A DNA stretch of 64,000 bases, from NCBI GenBank assembly GCA_017462785.1, contig JAFTQJ010000055.1, positions 62,001 to 126,000 on the forward strand, written 5' to 3'. The DNA comes from Oscillospiraceae bacterium. Its GTDB lineage: Bacteria; Bacillota; Clostridia; Oscillospirales; Ruminococcaceae. Below are positions 29,593-38,244 of this stretch, piece after piece. Under the pieces are notes generated by a model that saw only the letters and a program-made list of their open reading frames with translations, did not search any database and had not been told where the DNA came from. The translations under genes were made by a program, and so were the position numbers. Every line of letters begins with the position of its first letter. Positions within the stretch are counted from its first letter, which is position 1.

Positions 29593-30075
29593 TCTCGAAA
29601 ACCACGGAATACAGCGGTTTACTTTCTTACAGTAGGCGGTATATTCATCCCCGTAAAGCTTTGTCAGCCATTTCTCCTCAGTGCAGATCATCAGCACGGT
29701 CATAGCCGCCCAGAACACGGGAGGCAGGAGGAGGAGCCAGAGATTATGTGCGAGGAGCAGCACACCCGTCAGCGTGATAGCGATGCCGGAATAAATGGGG
29801 TTCCGCACATGGGCGTAAATGCCGGTGGTTGCAAGGGTGTTGCTGCGGATGTCGTCACCGATCTTCTTGCCGAAAATGGCGGCACACCAGATATATGTCC
29901 CGAAAAGCATCAGAATGACGGCTGCGATCTGGAACGGGAGCCGGAGCTGCGGAATACTGCCGGATGTGAGCATTCCTTTCTGCTCCAGAGAGAGTCCGAG
30001 CACGGTCAATGCTGTGATGCCTGCCACATAGAACGGCCCTACGCCGTAACGGGGAAGATGTTTTGGCTTATTCAT
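29590..30075 (-). CDS. Isoprenylcysteine carboxyl methyltransferase-like membrane protein
   Basis: 161 aa, four or five membrane segments. The C-terminal signature YAHVRNPIYSGIAITLTGVL, then TEEKWLTKLYGDEYTAYCKK, is the SAM-binding fold of the ICMT/phospholipid methyltransferase superfamily. Bacterial members of this type have mostly unknown substrates. Its ATG overlaps the stop of the metal ATPase gene by 8 bases, so the two are co-transcribed and possibly co-regulated by metal. Confidence 0.85.
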   Translation of the reverse strand: MNKPKHLPRYGVGPFYVAGITALTVLGLSLEQKGMLTSGSIPQLRLPFQIAAVILMLFGTYIWCAAIFGKKIGDDIRSNTLATTGIYAHVRNPIYSGIAITLTGVLLLAHNLWLLLLPPVFWAAMTVLMICTEEKWLTKLYGDEYTAYCKKVNRCIPWFSR

Positions 30076-32224
30076 TGCGGTTTTTCTCCTTTCTGTAGTG
30101 CAGATGGACGTTGGCGATCACATAGAGCACACAGAGCATGGTCACGCCCGTATCGGCAAAAATGGAAAGCCACATATTGGCAAAGCCGGCAAAACCGAGG
30201 AGCATGATCAGGAATTTCACTGCCAGTGCAAAGATGATGCTGACCCTTGCTGTGAGGTTCACCCGTTCGGCGATGTCGATGGATTGCAGGATCGCCTGCG
30301 GATCGGAGGTCAGGAATACCACATCCGCCGCCTCCATTGCGGCATCCGCACCGCTTCCCATAGCTGCACCGACATCCGCACCGGAGAGCACGGGTGCATC
30401 GTTGATGCCGTCACCGACAAACAGGACACTGCCGTGTTCCTGACGGATCTTCTGCATGTATTCGGGCTTTTCGATCGGGAGCAGACCGGCGTGTGTTTCT
30501 GCAATGCCGAGTTCGTCTGCGATCTCCTTTGCATGCTCTGGACTGTCACCCGTGAGCATGACGGTATACAGCCCTTTTCCACACATCTCCCTGACTGCGG
30601 ATGCCGCATGCTCTTTGGGAAGATCGGAGAGAACGAGGGTTCCGAGGTAGTATCCGTCCGCTGCTGTATGCACATGTGTTCCGGTTTCGCCGATCACCGG
30701 AACGGTGATCCCCTGCTCCTCCAGCAGCTTCCGGCTGCCGCAGAGGAGCTGTTTTCCCCGAGAAATGCAGGCAATGCCCTTTCCGGCGATCTCCCGTACC
30801 TCTGACGCTGTTTCCGGGGAAATGCCCTTTTCCTCTGCATAGCGGAGGATGCTCTTTGCGATCGGGTGGGTGGAATTCTGCTCACATGCGACACATGCGG
30901 CGAGGAATTCTGTTTCGCTGCATCCGGCTGTATGCACATTTTTGACTGAAAAACTGCCATTTGTCAGGGTTCCGGTTTTGTCCATCACGACTGCCTTGAT
31001 TCTGGCGAGTGCTTCCAGTGAGATGCCGTCCTTGAAGAGGATGTCCTTTCGGGAACCGGCACCGATGCCGGAGAAAAAAGCAAGCGGTACACTCAGTACC
31101 AGTGCACAGGGGCAGCTGATCATCAGGAAATTCAGGGCGGTGTAGATCCATTTGCTCCAGTCGCCCGTGATGATTGACGGAAGAATGGCGGTCAGGATTG
31201 CAGCGATCACAACAGCGGGTGTGTAGATCCTCGCAAAACGTGTGATGAAGCGGTCGATCTTCGGCTTTCCGGCGGCGGCATTCTCCACGCTTTCGAGGAT
31301 GCGGCTGACCATGGAATCATGCAGTGCGGCAGTCGCTTCCACTTCCAGCACACCGGAAAGGTTGATGCATCCGGACATGACCGCATCCCCTGTTCTGACG
31401 CTGACCGGAACGGATTCACCCGTCATTGCGGAGGTATCCAGCGAACTTTCGCCCTTTCTGACAATGCCGTCCACCGGCAGACGGTCGCCGGCACGGACGA
31501 GGATGATGTCGCCGACAATGATTTCTTCAGCTGGAACCGTTTCCACGGCTTCGCCCCGAATGAGCTGTGCTGTTTCCGGACGCATGTCGATCGCCTCCAT
31601 CACGGAGCGTCGGCTGCGTTCCACGGCGATGTGCTCAAACAGCTCACCGATCCGGAAGAACAGCATAACGCCTGCCGCTTCCTCCCAATGACCAACGCAG
31701 AGGGCACCAATCGAGGCGATGCTCATGAGAAAGTTTTCATCAAATATCTGCCCTTTTGCAATGCTTTTCACAGAGCTGTACAGCACTTCCCAGCCCATGA
31801 TGAGGTAGGCGGCAAGGAGCAGGGCATTCGGCAGATAGGGCACCTCCAGCAGATGCTCTGCAAGAAGCCCCAGCACAAAAAGAAAGGCACCAGCTGCAAG
31901 CTGTATGACCTCAGCCCTTTCCTTCTTCTCTGCATGATGTTCATGACCGTGGGAGTGATCGTGGCAGCTGCAATGATCGTGTGTATGGGAATGCTCGTGG
32001 GAATGTTCCTCCTTTTCATGGAAAACCACGCCTTCCTCCACGCTGTCCGCAATTGCCTGAATGCGTTTTAGCAGGCCTTCGGTGCTTTTGACTTCCAGAT
32101 GCAGCTTTCTGGTCGGAAGTGAAAGACTTGCGGACTGCACGCCTTCCAGCTTCTGTATTTTCTGTTCGATCACACCGGCACAGTGCGGACAGTCCAGATT
32201 TTCAATGTGATAGATCACTTTCAT
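30068..32224 (-). CDS. cadA: Heavy-metal-exporting P1B-type ATPase (Zn/Cd/Pb type)
   Basis: 718 aa ATP-driven metal exporter. An N-terminal HMA domain has Cys12 and Cys15 in LDCPHCAG; a His-rich linker at about 69-99 contains over a dozen His and two Cys; the membrane metal site is SCPCALVLSVPLA; the phosphorylation site is DKTGTLT; and the hinge is GDGINDAPVL. The CPC motif with a His-rich N-terminal region points to Zn, Cd, Pb or Co rather than copper, though specificity is inferred. GAGGTG precedes ATG 32224. Its promoter is a perfect consensus overlapped downstream by an ArsR/SmtB-like operator. Confidence 0.93.
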   Translation of the reverse strand: MKVIYHIENLDCPHCAGVIEQKIQKLEGVQSASLSLPTRKLHLEVKSTEGLLKRIQAIADSVEEGVVFHEKEEHSHEHSHTHDHCSCHDHSHGHEHHAEKKERAEVIQLAAGAFLFVLGLLAEHLLEVPYLPNALLLAAYLIMGWEVLYSSVKSIAKGQIFDENFLMSIASIGALCVGHWEEAAGVMLFFRIGELFEHIAVERSRRSVMEAIDMRPETAQLIRGEAVETVPAEEIIVGDIILVRAGDRLPVDGIVRKGESSLDTSAMTGESVPVSVRTGDAVMSGCINLSGVLEVEATAALHDSMVSRILESVENAAAGKPKIDRFITRFARIYTPAVVIAAILTAILPSIITGDWSKWIYTALNFLMISCPCALVLSVPLAFFSGIGAGSRKDILFKDGISLEALARIKAVVMDKTGTLTNGSFSVKNVHTAGCSETEFLAACVACEQNSTHPIAKSILRYAEEKGISPETASEVREIAGKGIACISRGKQLLCGSRKLLEEQGITVPVIGETGTHVHTAADGYYLGTLVLSDLPKEHAASAVREMCGKGLYTVMLTGDSPEHAKEIADELGIAETHAGLLPIEKPEYMQKIRQEHGSVLFVGDGINDAPVLSGADVGAAMGSGADAAMEAADVVFLTSDPQAILQSIDIAERVNLTARVSIIFALAVKFLIMLLGFAGFANMWLSIFADTGVTMLCVLYVIANVHLHYRKEKNRNE

Positions 32225-32251
32225 GGAAACACCTCATTTAAATTTGAATAC

Positions 32252-32267
32252 TTGAACGTTCGTTCAA
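32252..32267. promoter_or_regulatory. ArsR/SmtB-type operator upstream of the metal ATPase
   Basis: TTGAACG, TT, CGTTCAA: a perfect 7-bp inverted repeat with a 2-base centre. TGAAC-type half sites are typical of ArsR/SmtB metal sensors such as SmtB and CadC. It lies just downstream of the -10 box, across the expected transcription start, a classic repression position. Confidence 0.65.
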
Positions 32268-32271
32268 ATGT

Positions 32272-32300
32272 ATTATATCACATTTTAATTCTCATGTCAA
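32272..32300 (-). promoter_or_regulatory. Consensus promoter of the metal ATPase operon
   Basis: On the minus strand TTGACA (32295-32300), 17 bases, TATAAT (32272-32277): both hexamers and the spacing are perfect consensus. So strong a promoter on an exporter gene implies tight repression, consistent with the adjacent inverted repeat. Confidence 0.88.
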
Positions 32301-32323
32301 TAGGTATTTTCAAATTTCTGAAA

Positions 32324-32356
32324 AAATTCCGGTTTGTACCATACAAACCGGAATTT
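32324..32356 (-). terminator. Terminator of the asp23-to-recN operon
   Basis: AATTCCGGTTTGTA and TACAAACCGGAATT form a perfect 14-bp stem, extendable by an A-T pair, with a 3-base loop, followed on the minus strand by TTTTTT. It begins 5 bases after the 57-aa small ORF and ends the housekeeping operon before the ATPase promoter. Confidence 0.92.
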
Positions 32357-32360
32357 CAAG

Positions 32361-32534
32361 TTATGTAATGATCTCGTATACGCCCCACTGCCAGCAGAGC
32401 TTGGTGCCGATGTCGCTGCCCATGGGCAGCAGTGCCATTGCTACCGGAAGCATTTCATCCGATGCAATGTCCGTCCGCCGCAGCTGGGCATAATCGCCCT
32501 GAATATCGGCAATTACATAGTAAAAAGGACCCAT
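32361..32534 (-). CDS. 57-aa small protein downstream of recN, unknown function
   Basis: A complete short gene starting ATG at 32534, with AGGAGGCGAAA directly before it, and ending TAA just ahead of the operon terminator. It begins MGPFYYVIADIQGDYAQLRR, continues with SDEMLPVAMALLPMGSDIG and ends WQWGVYEIIT. No membrane helix, signal peptide or Cys pair is seen. The perfect ribosome binding site, position 9 bases after recN and placement before the terminator argue that it is translated. I do not recognise the family. Confidence 0.7.
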   Translation of the reverse strand: MGPFYYVIADIQGDYAQLRRTDIASDEMLPVAMALLPMGSDIGTKLCWQWGVYEIIT

Positions 32535-32543
32535 TTTCGCCTC

Positions 32544-34217
32544 CTAGATTTTCCCCTCCGCTACCCGCTTCAGCTCTTCCCTTGCGTTTTCGAGCATGAG
32601 TGCACTGGGATTGTCACCGCCCATAATACGGGCAATTTCTTCGGTTCTGCCGTCAAAATCAAGCAGATGCACCTGCGTGACGGTGCGGTCGTTTTCCGTA
32701 TGCTTTTCGATCATATAGTGGGTGTCCGCCATGACTGCGATCTGGGAAAGATGCGTCACACAGAGCACCTGACGGCTGCGGCTGATCTCACGCAGCTTGA
32801 TGCCGATCTTCTGTGCCGCCTTGCCGCTGACACCCGTGTCGATCTCGTCAAAAATGAGTGTCGGAATGCTGTCACGGTCGGCAATGACGGATTTGAGGGC
32901 AAGCATGATTCTCGAAAGCTCACCGCCGGATGCGATCTTGGAGATGGGCTTGGGCAGCTCGCCTTTGTTGGCGGAAATCAGGAAAGTGACGGTATCACGT
33001 CCCTGAATGGTCAGCTTGCCCTTCTCCTGCTGGACGGTCAGCACAACATTGGGCATATCCAGAAACCGCAGCTCCTCAGAAACACGCTCAACAAAGCGGT
33101 TTCCGGTTTCCTCACGGTAGTCGGAGAGTGCCCGTGCCTTTTCGGTCACGTCCGCAAGAAGCTCCTGCTTCTGTGCCTCCAGCTCGGCAATTTTATCATC
33201 GTCCTCCTGCATATTCTCCATCTCGGCACATGCACTGTCATAGAGCGTGAGAAGCTCGTCAAAATCGCAGAAAAACTGCTTTTTCACCTGCGAGATTGCA
33301 TGGTAACGCTGCCGGAGCTTCTGGGCACGACCCTCGTCAAGGCACACGCCGTCCGCCATGTGCCGGAGATCCTCGGAAATGTCCTTGATCTCGATCACAG
33401 CCGCTTTCAGGCGTTCCATCAGCTCTTCCGTGCCGGAATAGGCATCTTCGATCTCACGCAGCTGCTGCATGGAGGATTGCAGCATTTCCACTGCACTGTC
33501 CTCCCCTTCCCCGTTCAGAATGCCAGCGGCATTGTTCAGACCGGAGAGGATGCGTTCTGCATTTTCCGCCTGTATCAGGGCGTTTTCCAGTTCTTCCTCC
33601 TCGCCGGGCTTCGGCTGGAGTGCACCGATCTCCTGTATCTGCTTCTGGAGCATGAGTGCTCTCTGACGGCGGTACTGCTCCTCCCGTCTGAGCTTGCCAA
33701 GCTCCCGTGCAATGGTCTGGAGCTGACGGAAGGACTTCTGGTAAGCGGTCAGAAAGGTCGGATTACCGCCGAATTCATCAAGCACCTGCAAGTGATGCTC
33801 AGGGGACAGGAGGATCTGGTTATCATGCTGTCCATGAATGGAAATGAGGAGCGTGCCGATCTCACGCAATGCGGAAACGGATGCTGTTTTGCCGTTGATG
33901 CGTCCAATGCTGCCGCCGTCGGCACGGATCTCACGGGTCAGCGTGACCTGCCGTTCATCGCAGGAAACAGCCATTTCTGCGAGCAGCTCCATCACATCAT
34001 CAGACAGATCCGTAAACAATGCAGTCACCGAAGCACGGTCGCAGCCGGTACGCACCCAGTCCTTGGAAACACGCTGACCGAGGACTGCCTGAATGCCGTG
34101 GATCAGGATGGATTTGCCGGCACCGGTTTCACCTGTGAACACATGGAACGCATCACGGAAGCTGATGCATGCCTTTTCAATGACAGCAAGATTTTCAATA
34201 TACAATTCTTCTAACAT
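32544..34217 (-). CDS. recN: DNA repair protein RecN
   Basis: SMC-like ATPase of double-strand break repair. 557 aa: N-terminal Walker A GETGAGKSIL, long coiled-coil arms flanking a central region, and the C-terminal ABC signature ASGGELSRIMLALK with Walker B LIFDEIDTGVSGKAAQK. ATG 34217 begins MLEELYIENLAVI, the typical RecN N-terminus, with AGGTGAG ahead; argR ends 4 bases upstream. In many Firmicutes recN is followed by spoIVB and spo0A; here a small ORF and a terminator follow instead. Confidence 0.97.
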   Translation of the reverse strand: MLEELYIENLAVIEKACISFRDAFHVFTGETGAGKSILIHGIQAVLGQRVSKDWVRTGCDRASVTALFTDLSDDVMELLAEMAVSCDERQVTLTREIRADGGSIGRINGKTASVSALREIGTLLISIHGQHDNQILLSPEHHLQVLDEFGGNPTFLTAYQKSFRQLQTIARELGKLRREEQYRRQRALMLQKQIQEIGALQPKPGEEEELENALIQAENAERILSGLNNAAGILNGEGEDSAVEMLQSSMQQLREIEDAYSGTEELMERLKAAVIEIKDISEDLRHMADGVCLDEGRAQKLRQRYHAISQVKKQFFCDFDELLTLYDSACAEMENMQEDDDKIAELEAQKQELLADVTEKARALSDYREETGNRFVERVSEELRFLDMPNVVLTVQQEKGKLTIQGRDTVTFLISANKGELPKPISKIASGGELSRIMLALKSVIADRDSIPTLIFDEIDTGVSGKAAQKIGIKLREISRSRQVLCVTHLSQIAVMADTHYMIEKHTENDRTVTQVHLLDFDGRTEEIARIMGGDNPSALMLENAREELKRVAEGKI

Positions 34218-34221
34218 GCAC

Positions 34222-34662
34222 TCACCTGCCCTGAATTTCCGCAAGCAGCTCGGCTGCATAGCGTTTTGCCTGTTCGGAGGTACGGATCAGCACAAAGATC
34301 GTATCGTCCCCCGCAATTGTCCCGACCACATCGGGACGGATCATTTCATCGAGTACCGTGCAGACTGCCTGTGCTGTACCGCTGCGGCATTTGATGACGA
34401 CCGTGTTGCCTGCATAATCCGCTGCGGTGATATTGCCAGCAAAGAGATCGGAATGCAGAAGCGGTGCATCCGCCACAACATAGCGGTAATTGCCGCTGCC
34501 GTCCGCCTTTTTGATGAGATTCAGCTCACGGATGTCACGGGAGATCGTCGCCTGCGTGACCGGATACCCTTTCTCTTTCAAAAGCACCTGCAATGCATCC
34601 TGATTGGCAACGGGGTTGACACGGATCAGATCGAGTATTTCTTTTTGCCTTGCATATTTCAT
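34222..34662 (-). CDS. argR: Arginine repressor ArgR
   Basis: Arginine-responsive DNA-binding regulator that forms hexamers. 146 aa: winged helix with EKGYPVTQATISRDIRELNL and C-terminal arginine-binding domain with VGTIAGDDTIFVLIRT. Its start overlaps the nadK stop (ATGA) and GGAGGAACGG sits in the last nadK codons. The position before recN is conserved in Firmicutes. Confidence 0.97.
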   Translation of the reverse strand: MKYARQKEILDLIRVNPVANQDALQVLLKEKGYPVTQATISRDIRELNLIKKADGSGNYRYVVADAPLLHSDLFAGNITAADYAGNTVVIKCRSGTAQAVCTVLDEMIRPDVVGTIAGDDTIFVLIRTSEQAKRYAAELLAEIQGR

Positions 34663-35558
34663 GTCCGTTCCTCCGTTGACAAATGCTCGGGAAAGCCCTT
34701 GATGGACTGTGTTAATTTGTGGTTGACGGCATCGTAAAAACCATTGTTCCGGAACTGCACCAGCGAGATCTCATACTTGGAACGCTCGATATCCAGCCGG
34801 TAATTCGGCGGAAATGCAACCGGCGGCTCACCATCCGCACTCAGGAAGATCGTTCGTTCACAGTTTGCGGTGTGACGGATGGAGATCTTCCGTTCTGAGG
34901 AAAGCAAAAGCGGGCGGTTGAAGAGGGAATGCGGACAGATCAGGGCAATTTCAATGCAGGAAAGCTCCGGTTCCATGATGGGGCCTCCGGCAGAAAGGGC
35001 ATACGCCGTTGAGCCGGTCGGGGTGCTGCATACCATGCCGTCCGCACGGTAGCGTCCGACCAGCATTTCATCCGCATAAACCGAAAACTCAAACACCTTG
35101 CCGATCATTGCAGAAACGGCAATGTCATTGAGGGCGGTAAAACAGGTCTTTTTGCCCTCGCCGTACAGCTCCCCTTTCAGGAGCATGCGGCGTGAGATCT
35201 GGTAGTCCCCCTTGACAAGGCGTGCAAGCTCATCCAGTTCATTCGCTTCAAGGCTTGCCATGAAGCCGAGGTAGCCGGTGTTGATGCCGAGGAGGAGTGC
35301 TCTGGAGGAGATCATCTGCTTTGCACAGCGGAGGATCGTTCCATCACCGCCGATGGCGATGACAATGTCCATTTCATAGACGAGGGACGAAAATACGCCG
35401 TAATGTACATAATCCTGTTCCGCAAATTCCGGTGCATAGGACTCATCCACATAGACCTGTGCCCCGAGCCGATGCAGCCGTTCACAGACCTGCCTTGCAC
35501 AGGGAAGGGCGTTTTTCTTTTGAAAATTCGGAAAGATCGCAACATTCAGCATGTTCAT
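34659..35558 (-). CDS. nadK: NAD kinase
   Basis: Phosphorylates NAD to NADP. 299 aa. The family motif GGDGTILRC is at the end of the N-terminal domain; the C-terminal beta domain has DGMVCSTPTGSTAYALSAGG. The start is either ATG 35558, sharing one base with the tlyA stop, or ATG 35552, which has GGGTGA 7 bases upstream; the difference is two residues. Its NADPH serves Dxr and IlvC, but its location is simply the conserved tlyA-nadK-argR-recN order. Confidence 0.95.
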   Translation of the reverse strand: MNMLNVAIFPNFQKKNALPCARQVCERLHRLGAQVYVDESYAPEFAEQDYVHYGVFSSLVYEMDIVIAIGGDGTILRCAKQMISSRALLLGINTGYLGFMASLEANELDELARLVKGDYQISRRMLLKGELYGEGKKTCFTALNDIAVSAMIGKVFEFSVYADEMLVGRYRADGMVCSTPTGSTAYALSAGGPIMEPELSCIEIALICPHSLFNRPLLLSSERKISIRHTANCERTIFLSADGEPPVAFPPNYRLDIERSKYEISLVQFRNNGFYDAVNHKLTQSIKGFPEHLSTEERT

Positions 35559-36364
35559 CACCCATTAATATCAGCTTCTTTGACGATCGCCGTGAGGTTC
35601 AGCTCCGGTTCTTCCATATCGCTTCCTTTGACAAGGCGGATGAGGTACTCCACATTGCCGTTGCCCTCGCCGCCACGGATGGGAGAGGGGCAAAGCCCCT
35701 GCACAGAAAAGCCGATGCTCCGTGCAAACAGGATCACCTTTTCAAGCACATCCCTGTGCACTGCCTCGGATTTGACGATCCCCTTCTTGTTGAGGTTGGC
35801 TCTGCCGGCTTCAAACTGCGGCTTGATCAGTGCAACGCATTCCGCAGTATCCGCAAGGAGTGCGTAAACGGACGGGAGCACGAGATTCAGGGAGATAAAG
35901 GAAACATCAATGCTCGCAAAATCGGGAGAATCCGGTATTTCTGAGCGTTTCAGCAAACGGATATCCTTCTCTTCGAGATTGACCACACGCTTATCATTCA
36001 GAAGCGTTGGGTCAAGCTGCTTCTTGCCCACGTCAATCGCATAGACCTTCTGTGCTCCGTTCTGGAGCATGCAGTCCGTGAAACCGCCCGTGGATGCACC
36101 AACGTCCATGCAGATCCTGTTCTTCATGCGGATCGGGAAGCGGTGCAGGGCTTCACGCAATTTCAGACCGCCCTTGCCGACATAGGGGATGTCCTCGCCA
36201 ATCAGTGCAAGGCTGTCCCCGTCCTTTACCATTTCCGAGGGCTTTGTGCAGATGCTGCCGTTGTGCAGCACCAGTCCTTCTTTCAGCAGATGCTTTGCAC
36301 GGGAACGGCTCTTGCAGATCCCACGCTCTGCCAATGCAATATCAATTCTTTGTTCCATACTCAT
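35558..36364 (-). CDS. tlyA: TlyA family rRNA methyltransferase (S4 domain plus FtsJ-like)
   Basis: 268 aa. N-terminal S4 RNA-binding domain (RIDIALAERGICKSRSRAKH) and a Rossmann methyltransferase with DVGASTGGFTDCMLQNGA as SAM loop and LIKPQFE as catalytic motif. TlyA enzymes 2'-O-methylate rRNA (C1409/C1920) in actinobacteria; the Firmicutes relatives (YqxC) are less studied and also called hemolysin-like. The start overlaps the end of dxs by about 20 bases, with ATG 36364 or 36358 possible. There is no strong binding site, suggesting translational coupling. Confidence 0.93.
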   Translation of the reverse strand: MSMEQRIDIALAERGICKSRSRAKHLLKEGLVLHNGSICTKPSEMVKDGDSLALIGEDIPYVGKGGLKLREALHRFPIRMKNRICMDVGASTGGFTDCMLQNGAQKVYAIDVGKKQLDPTLLNDKRVVNLEEKDIRLLKRSEIPDSPDFASIDVSFISLNLVLPSVYALLADTAECVALIKPQFEAGRANLNKKGIVKSEAVHRDVLEKVILFARSIGFSVQGLCPSPIRGGEGNGNVEYLIRLVKGSDMEEPELNLTAIVKEADING

Positions 36365-38243
36365 AAATATAACGGCAAACGGCATGCTCGGACAATCCGA
36401 GTTTGTCGAGAATCGTGGGGATGGAGGCGTGACGGAGGAACTCCTCACAGGTCACACGCACATACTCCCCGCCGAAGTGGTTCTCAGCCAGCATTGTACC
36501 GAATAATGCTGCAATACCGCCGTTTCCCATACTCTCCTCAAAAAATATGATCTTCCGGTAACGTTTGGTCAGCTCTGCCAGCTCCTGCTCCAGCGGATGG
36601 ATCTTTGTGAGCTTGAGCAGACTGCTGTGATAGCCGCTGGATGCACAGGTGCAGTGTGCACGATGGACTGCATCGTAGACTCTGCCGTAGGAAATCAGCA
36701 GAATATCCGCCTTTTCATCCTCGGTGTAGGTGTATTCCGTATTGAGCGAATCCTTGGGAAAGCTCATTTTCTTCTCATCGCCTCTGGGGTAGCGGACTGC
36801 GGCGAGTCCGCTGTCACGGAGGATCGCCTGCTGCATGCAGAGCTTCAGCTCGTCATAGCATGCCGGTGCGTAGATGGTCGTTCCGGGGATGGAAGTGAGC
36901 ATCGGGATGTCGAACATGCCCTGATGGGTTTCGCCATCCTCTCCGACCACGCCTGCACGGTCGATGCCGAGCACCACATGCTGTCCGCCGATCGCAATGT
37001 CGTGCACGAGCTGGTCATAGGCACGCTGCAAAAACGTTGAATATACAGCGAAAACAGGGATCATTCCGGTGCTTGCAAGACCTGCTGCAAAGGTCACTGC
37101 ATGCTGTTCTGCGATGCCGACATCATAGAATCTGTCGGGAACCTCGGCTTCAAAATACTGAAGTCCGGTACCGTACTTCATGGCGGCGGTGATGGCACAG
37201 ATACGGGGGTTCTCCTTCCCAAGACGTGCAAGCTCCTTGCCGAATACGGCGGAATAGCAGTCGGCTCCAGCAACTTCCGGATTTCCGGTCATAACATCGA
37301 ACTTGGAAACGCCATGGAACTGGCTTGGGTTCTTTTCTGCCGGAAGATAGCCCTTTCCCTTGATCGTCTTGACATGGATGAACACCGGACATTCGCAGCG
37401 TTTCGCCGTGCGGAGGACTTCCTCCAGATCCTGCTGGTTGTGTCCGTCCACGGGTCCGAAATAGACAAAACCCATCTGCTCGAAGAGCGTTGCCTGCCGC
37501 ACGAGCATATTTTTCACGCCGTCCTTGGTGCCCTTGAGCACCTTGGCAACGGGCATGCCGACGTGGGGCGTATTCACCAGTACCTTTTCGACTGCCTGCT
37601 TGGTGCGGACATAGCTCTCCTTTTCACGGATGGAACGCAGATAACCGGACACGGAGCCGACATTGCCGGAGATCGACATATTGTTGTCATTCAGGATGAC
37701 GATCAGGTTTTTCAGCTTGCCGCCGTTGTTCAGTCCCTCAAAGGCAAGTCCGCCGGTCATGGCACCGTCACCGATGACGGCGATCACATGATGGTCGTCA
37801 TGCCGCAGCCGCATGGATTCTGCAATTCCGCATGCTACGGAAATGGAGGTGCTGCTGTGACCGCTGATGAAGCAGTCATGGGGGGATTCCTCAGGCTTCG
37901 GGAAACCGGAAATACCATTTTCCTTGCGGATCGTGCGGAATTCCTTGATGCGTCCGGTCAGGATCTTGTGGGTGTAGCACTGATGACCGACATCCCAGAC
38001 AAATTTGTCCTGCGGCGAATCAAACACACGATGGAGAGCCATTGTCAGCTCCACTGCTCCGAGGTTGGAGGCAAGATGTCCGCCGTTTTTGGAGATCACA
38101 CGCACCATCAGGGAACGGATCTCCTTGGCGATCCGGCGGCACTGCGGAAATGTCAGCTTCTTCAGATCCTGCGGCAGCTTCAGGTCTTCCAGATGAAGCT
38201 CCTGCTGATCCGGCATTTTCTCAAGATTATTCATCATACTCAT
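36342..38243 (-). CDS. dxs: 1-deoxy-D-xylulose-5-phosphate synthase
   Basis: First MEP step: ThDP-dependent condensation of pyruvate and glyceraldehyde 3-phosphate. 633 aa. Motifs are KNGGHLASNLGAVELTMALH, VGHQCYTHKILTGR, the ThDP fold GDGAMTGGLAFEGLNN, GIAEQHAVTFAAGLA, and a transketolase C-terminal domain. The start at 38243 lies one base after the DUF212 stop; an upstream extension would overlap that gene. The binding site is weak (AAGATGAG), so coupling is likely. Confidence 0.97.
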   Translation of the reverse strand: MSMMNNLEKMPDQQELHLEDLKLPQDLKKLTFPQCRRIAKEIRSLMVRVISKNGGHLASNLGAVELTMALHRVFDSPQDKFVWDVGHQCYTHKILTGRIKEFRTIRKENGISGFPKPEESPHDCFISGHSSTSISVACGIAESMRLRHDDHHVIAVIGDGAMTGGLAFEGLNNGGKLKNLIVILNDNNMSISGNVGSVSGYLRSIREKESYVRTKQAVEKVLVNTPHVGMPVAKVLKGTKDGVKNMLVRQATLFEQMGFVYFGPVDGHNQQDLEEVLRTAKRCECPVFIHVKTIKGKGYLPAEKNPSQFHGVSKFDVMTGNPEVAGADCYSAVFGKELARLGKENPRICAITAAMKYGTGLQYFEAEVPDRFYDVGIAEQHAVTFAAGLASTGMIPVFAVYSTFLQRAYDQLVHDIAIGGQHVVLGIDRAGVVGEDGETHQGMFDIPMLTSIPGTTIYAPACYDELKLCMQQAILRDSGLAAVRYPRGDEKKMSFPKDSLNTEYTYTEDEKADILLISYGRVYDAVHRAHCTCASSGYHSSLLKLTKIHPLEQELAELTKRYRKIIFFEESMGNGGIAALFGTMLAENHFGGEYVRVTCEEFLRHASIPTILDKLGLSEHAVCRYIYEYGTKN

Positions 38244-38244
38244 C

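Noticed and set aside
32334..34214. A 626-codon plus-strand frame opposite recN
   Set aside because: RecN is unambiguous on the minus strand; the antisense product has no domain and starts inside the operon terminator.
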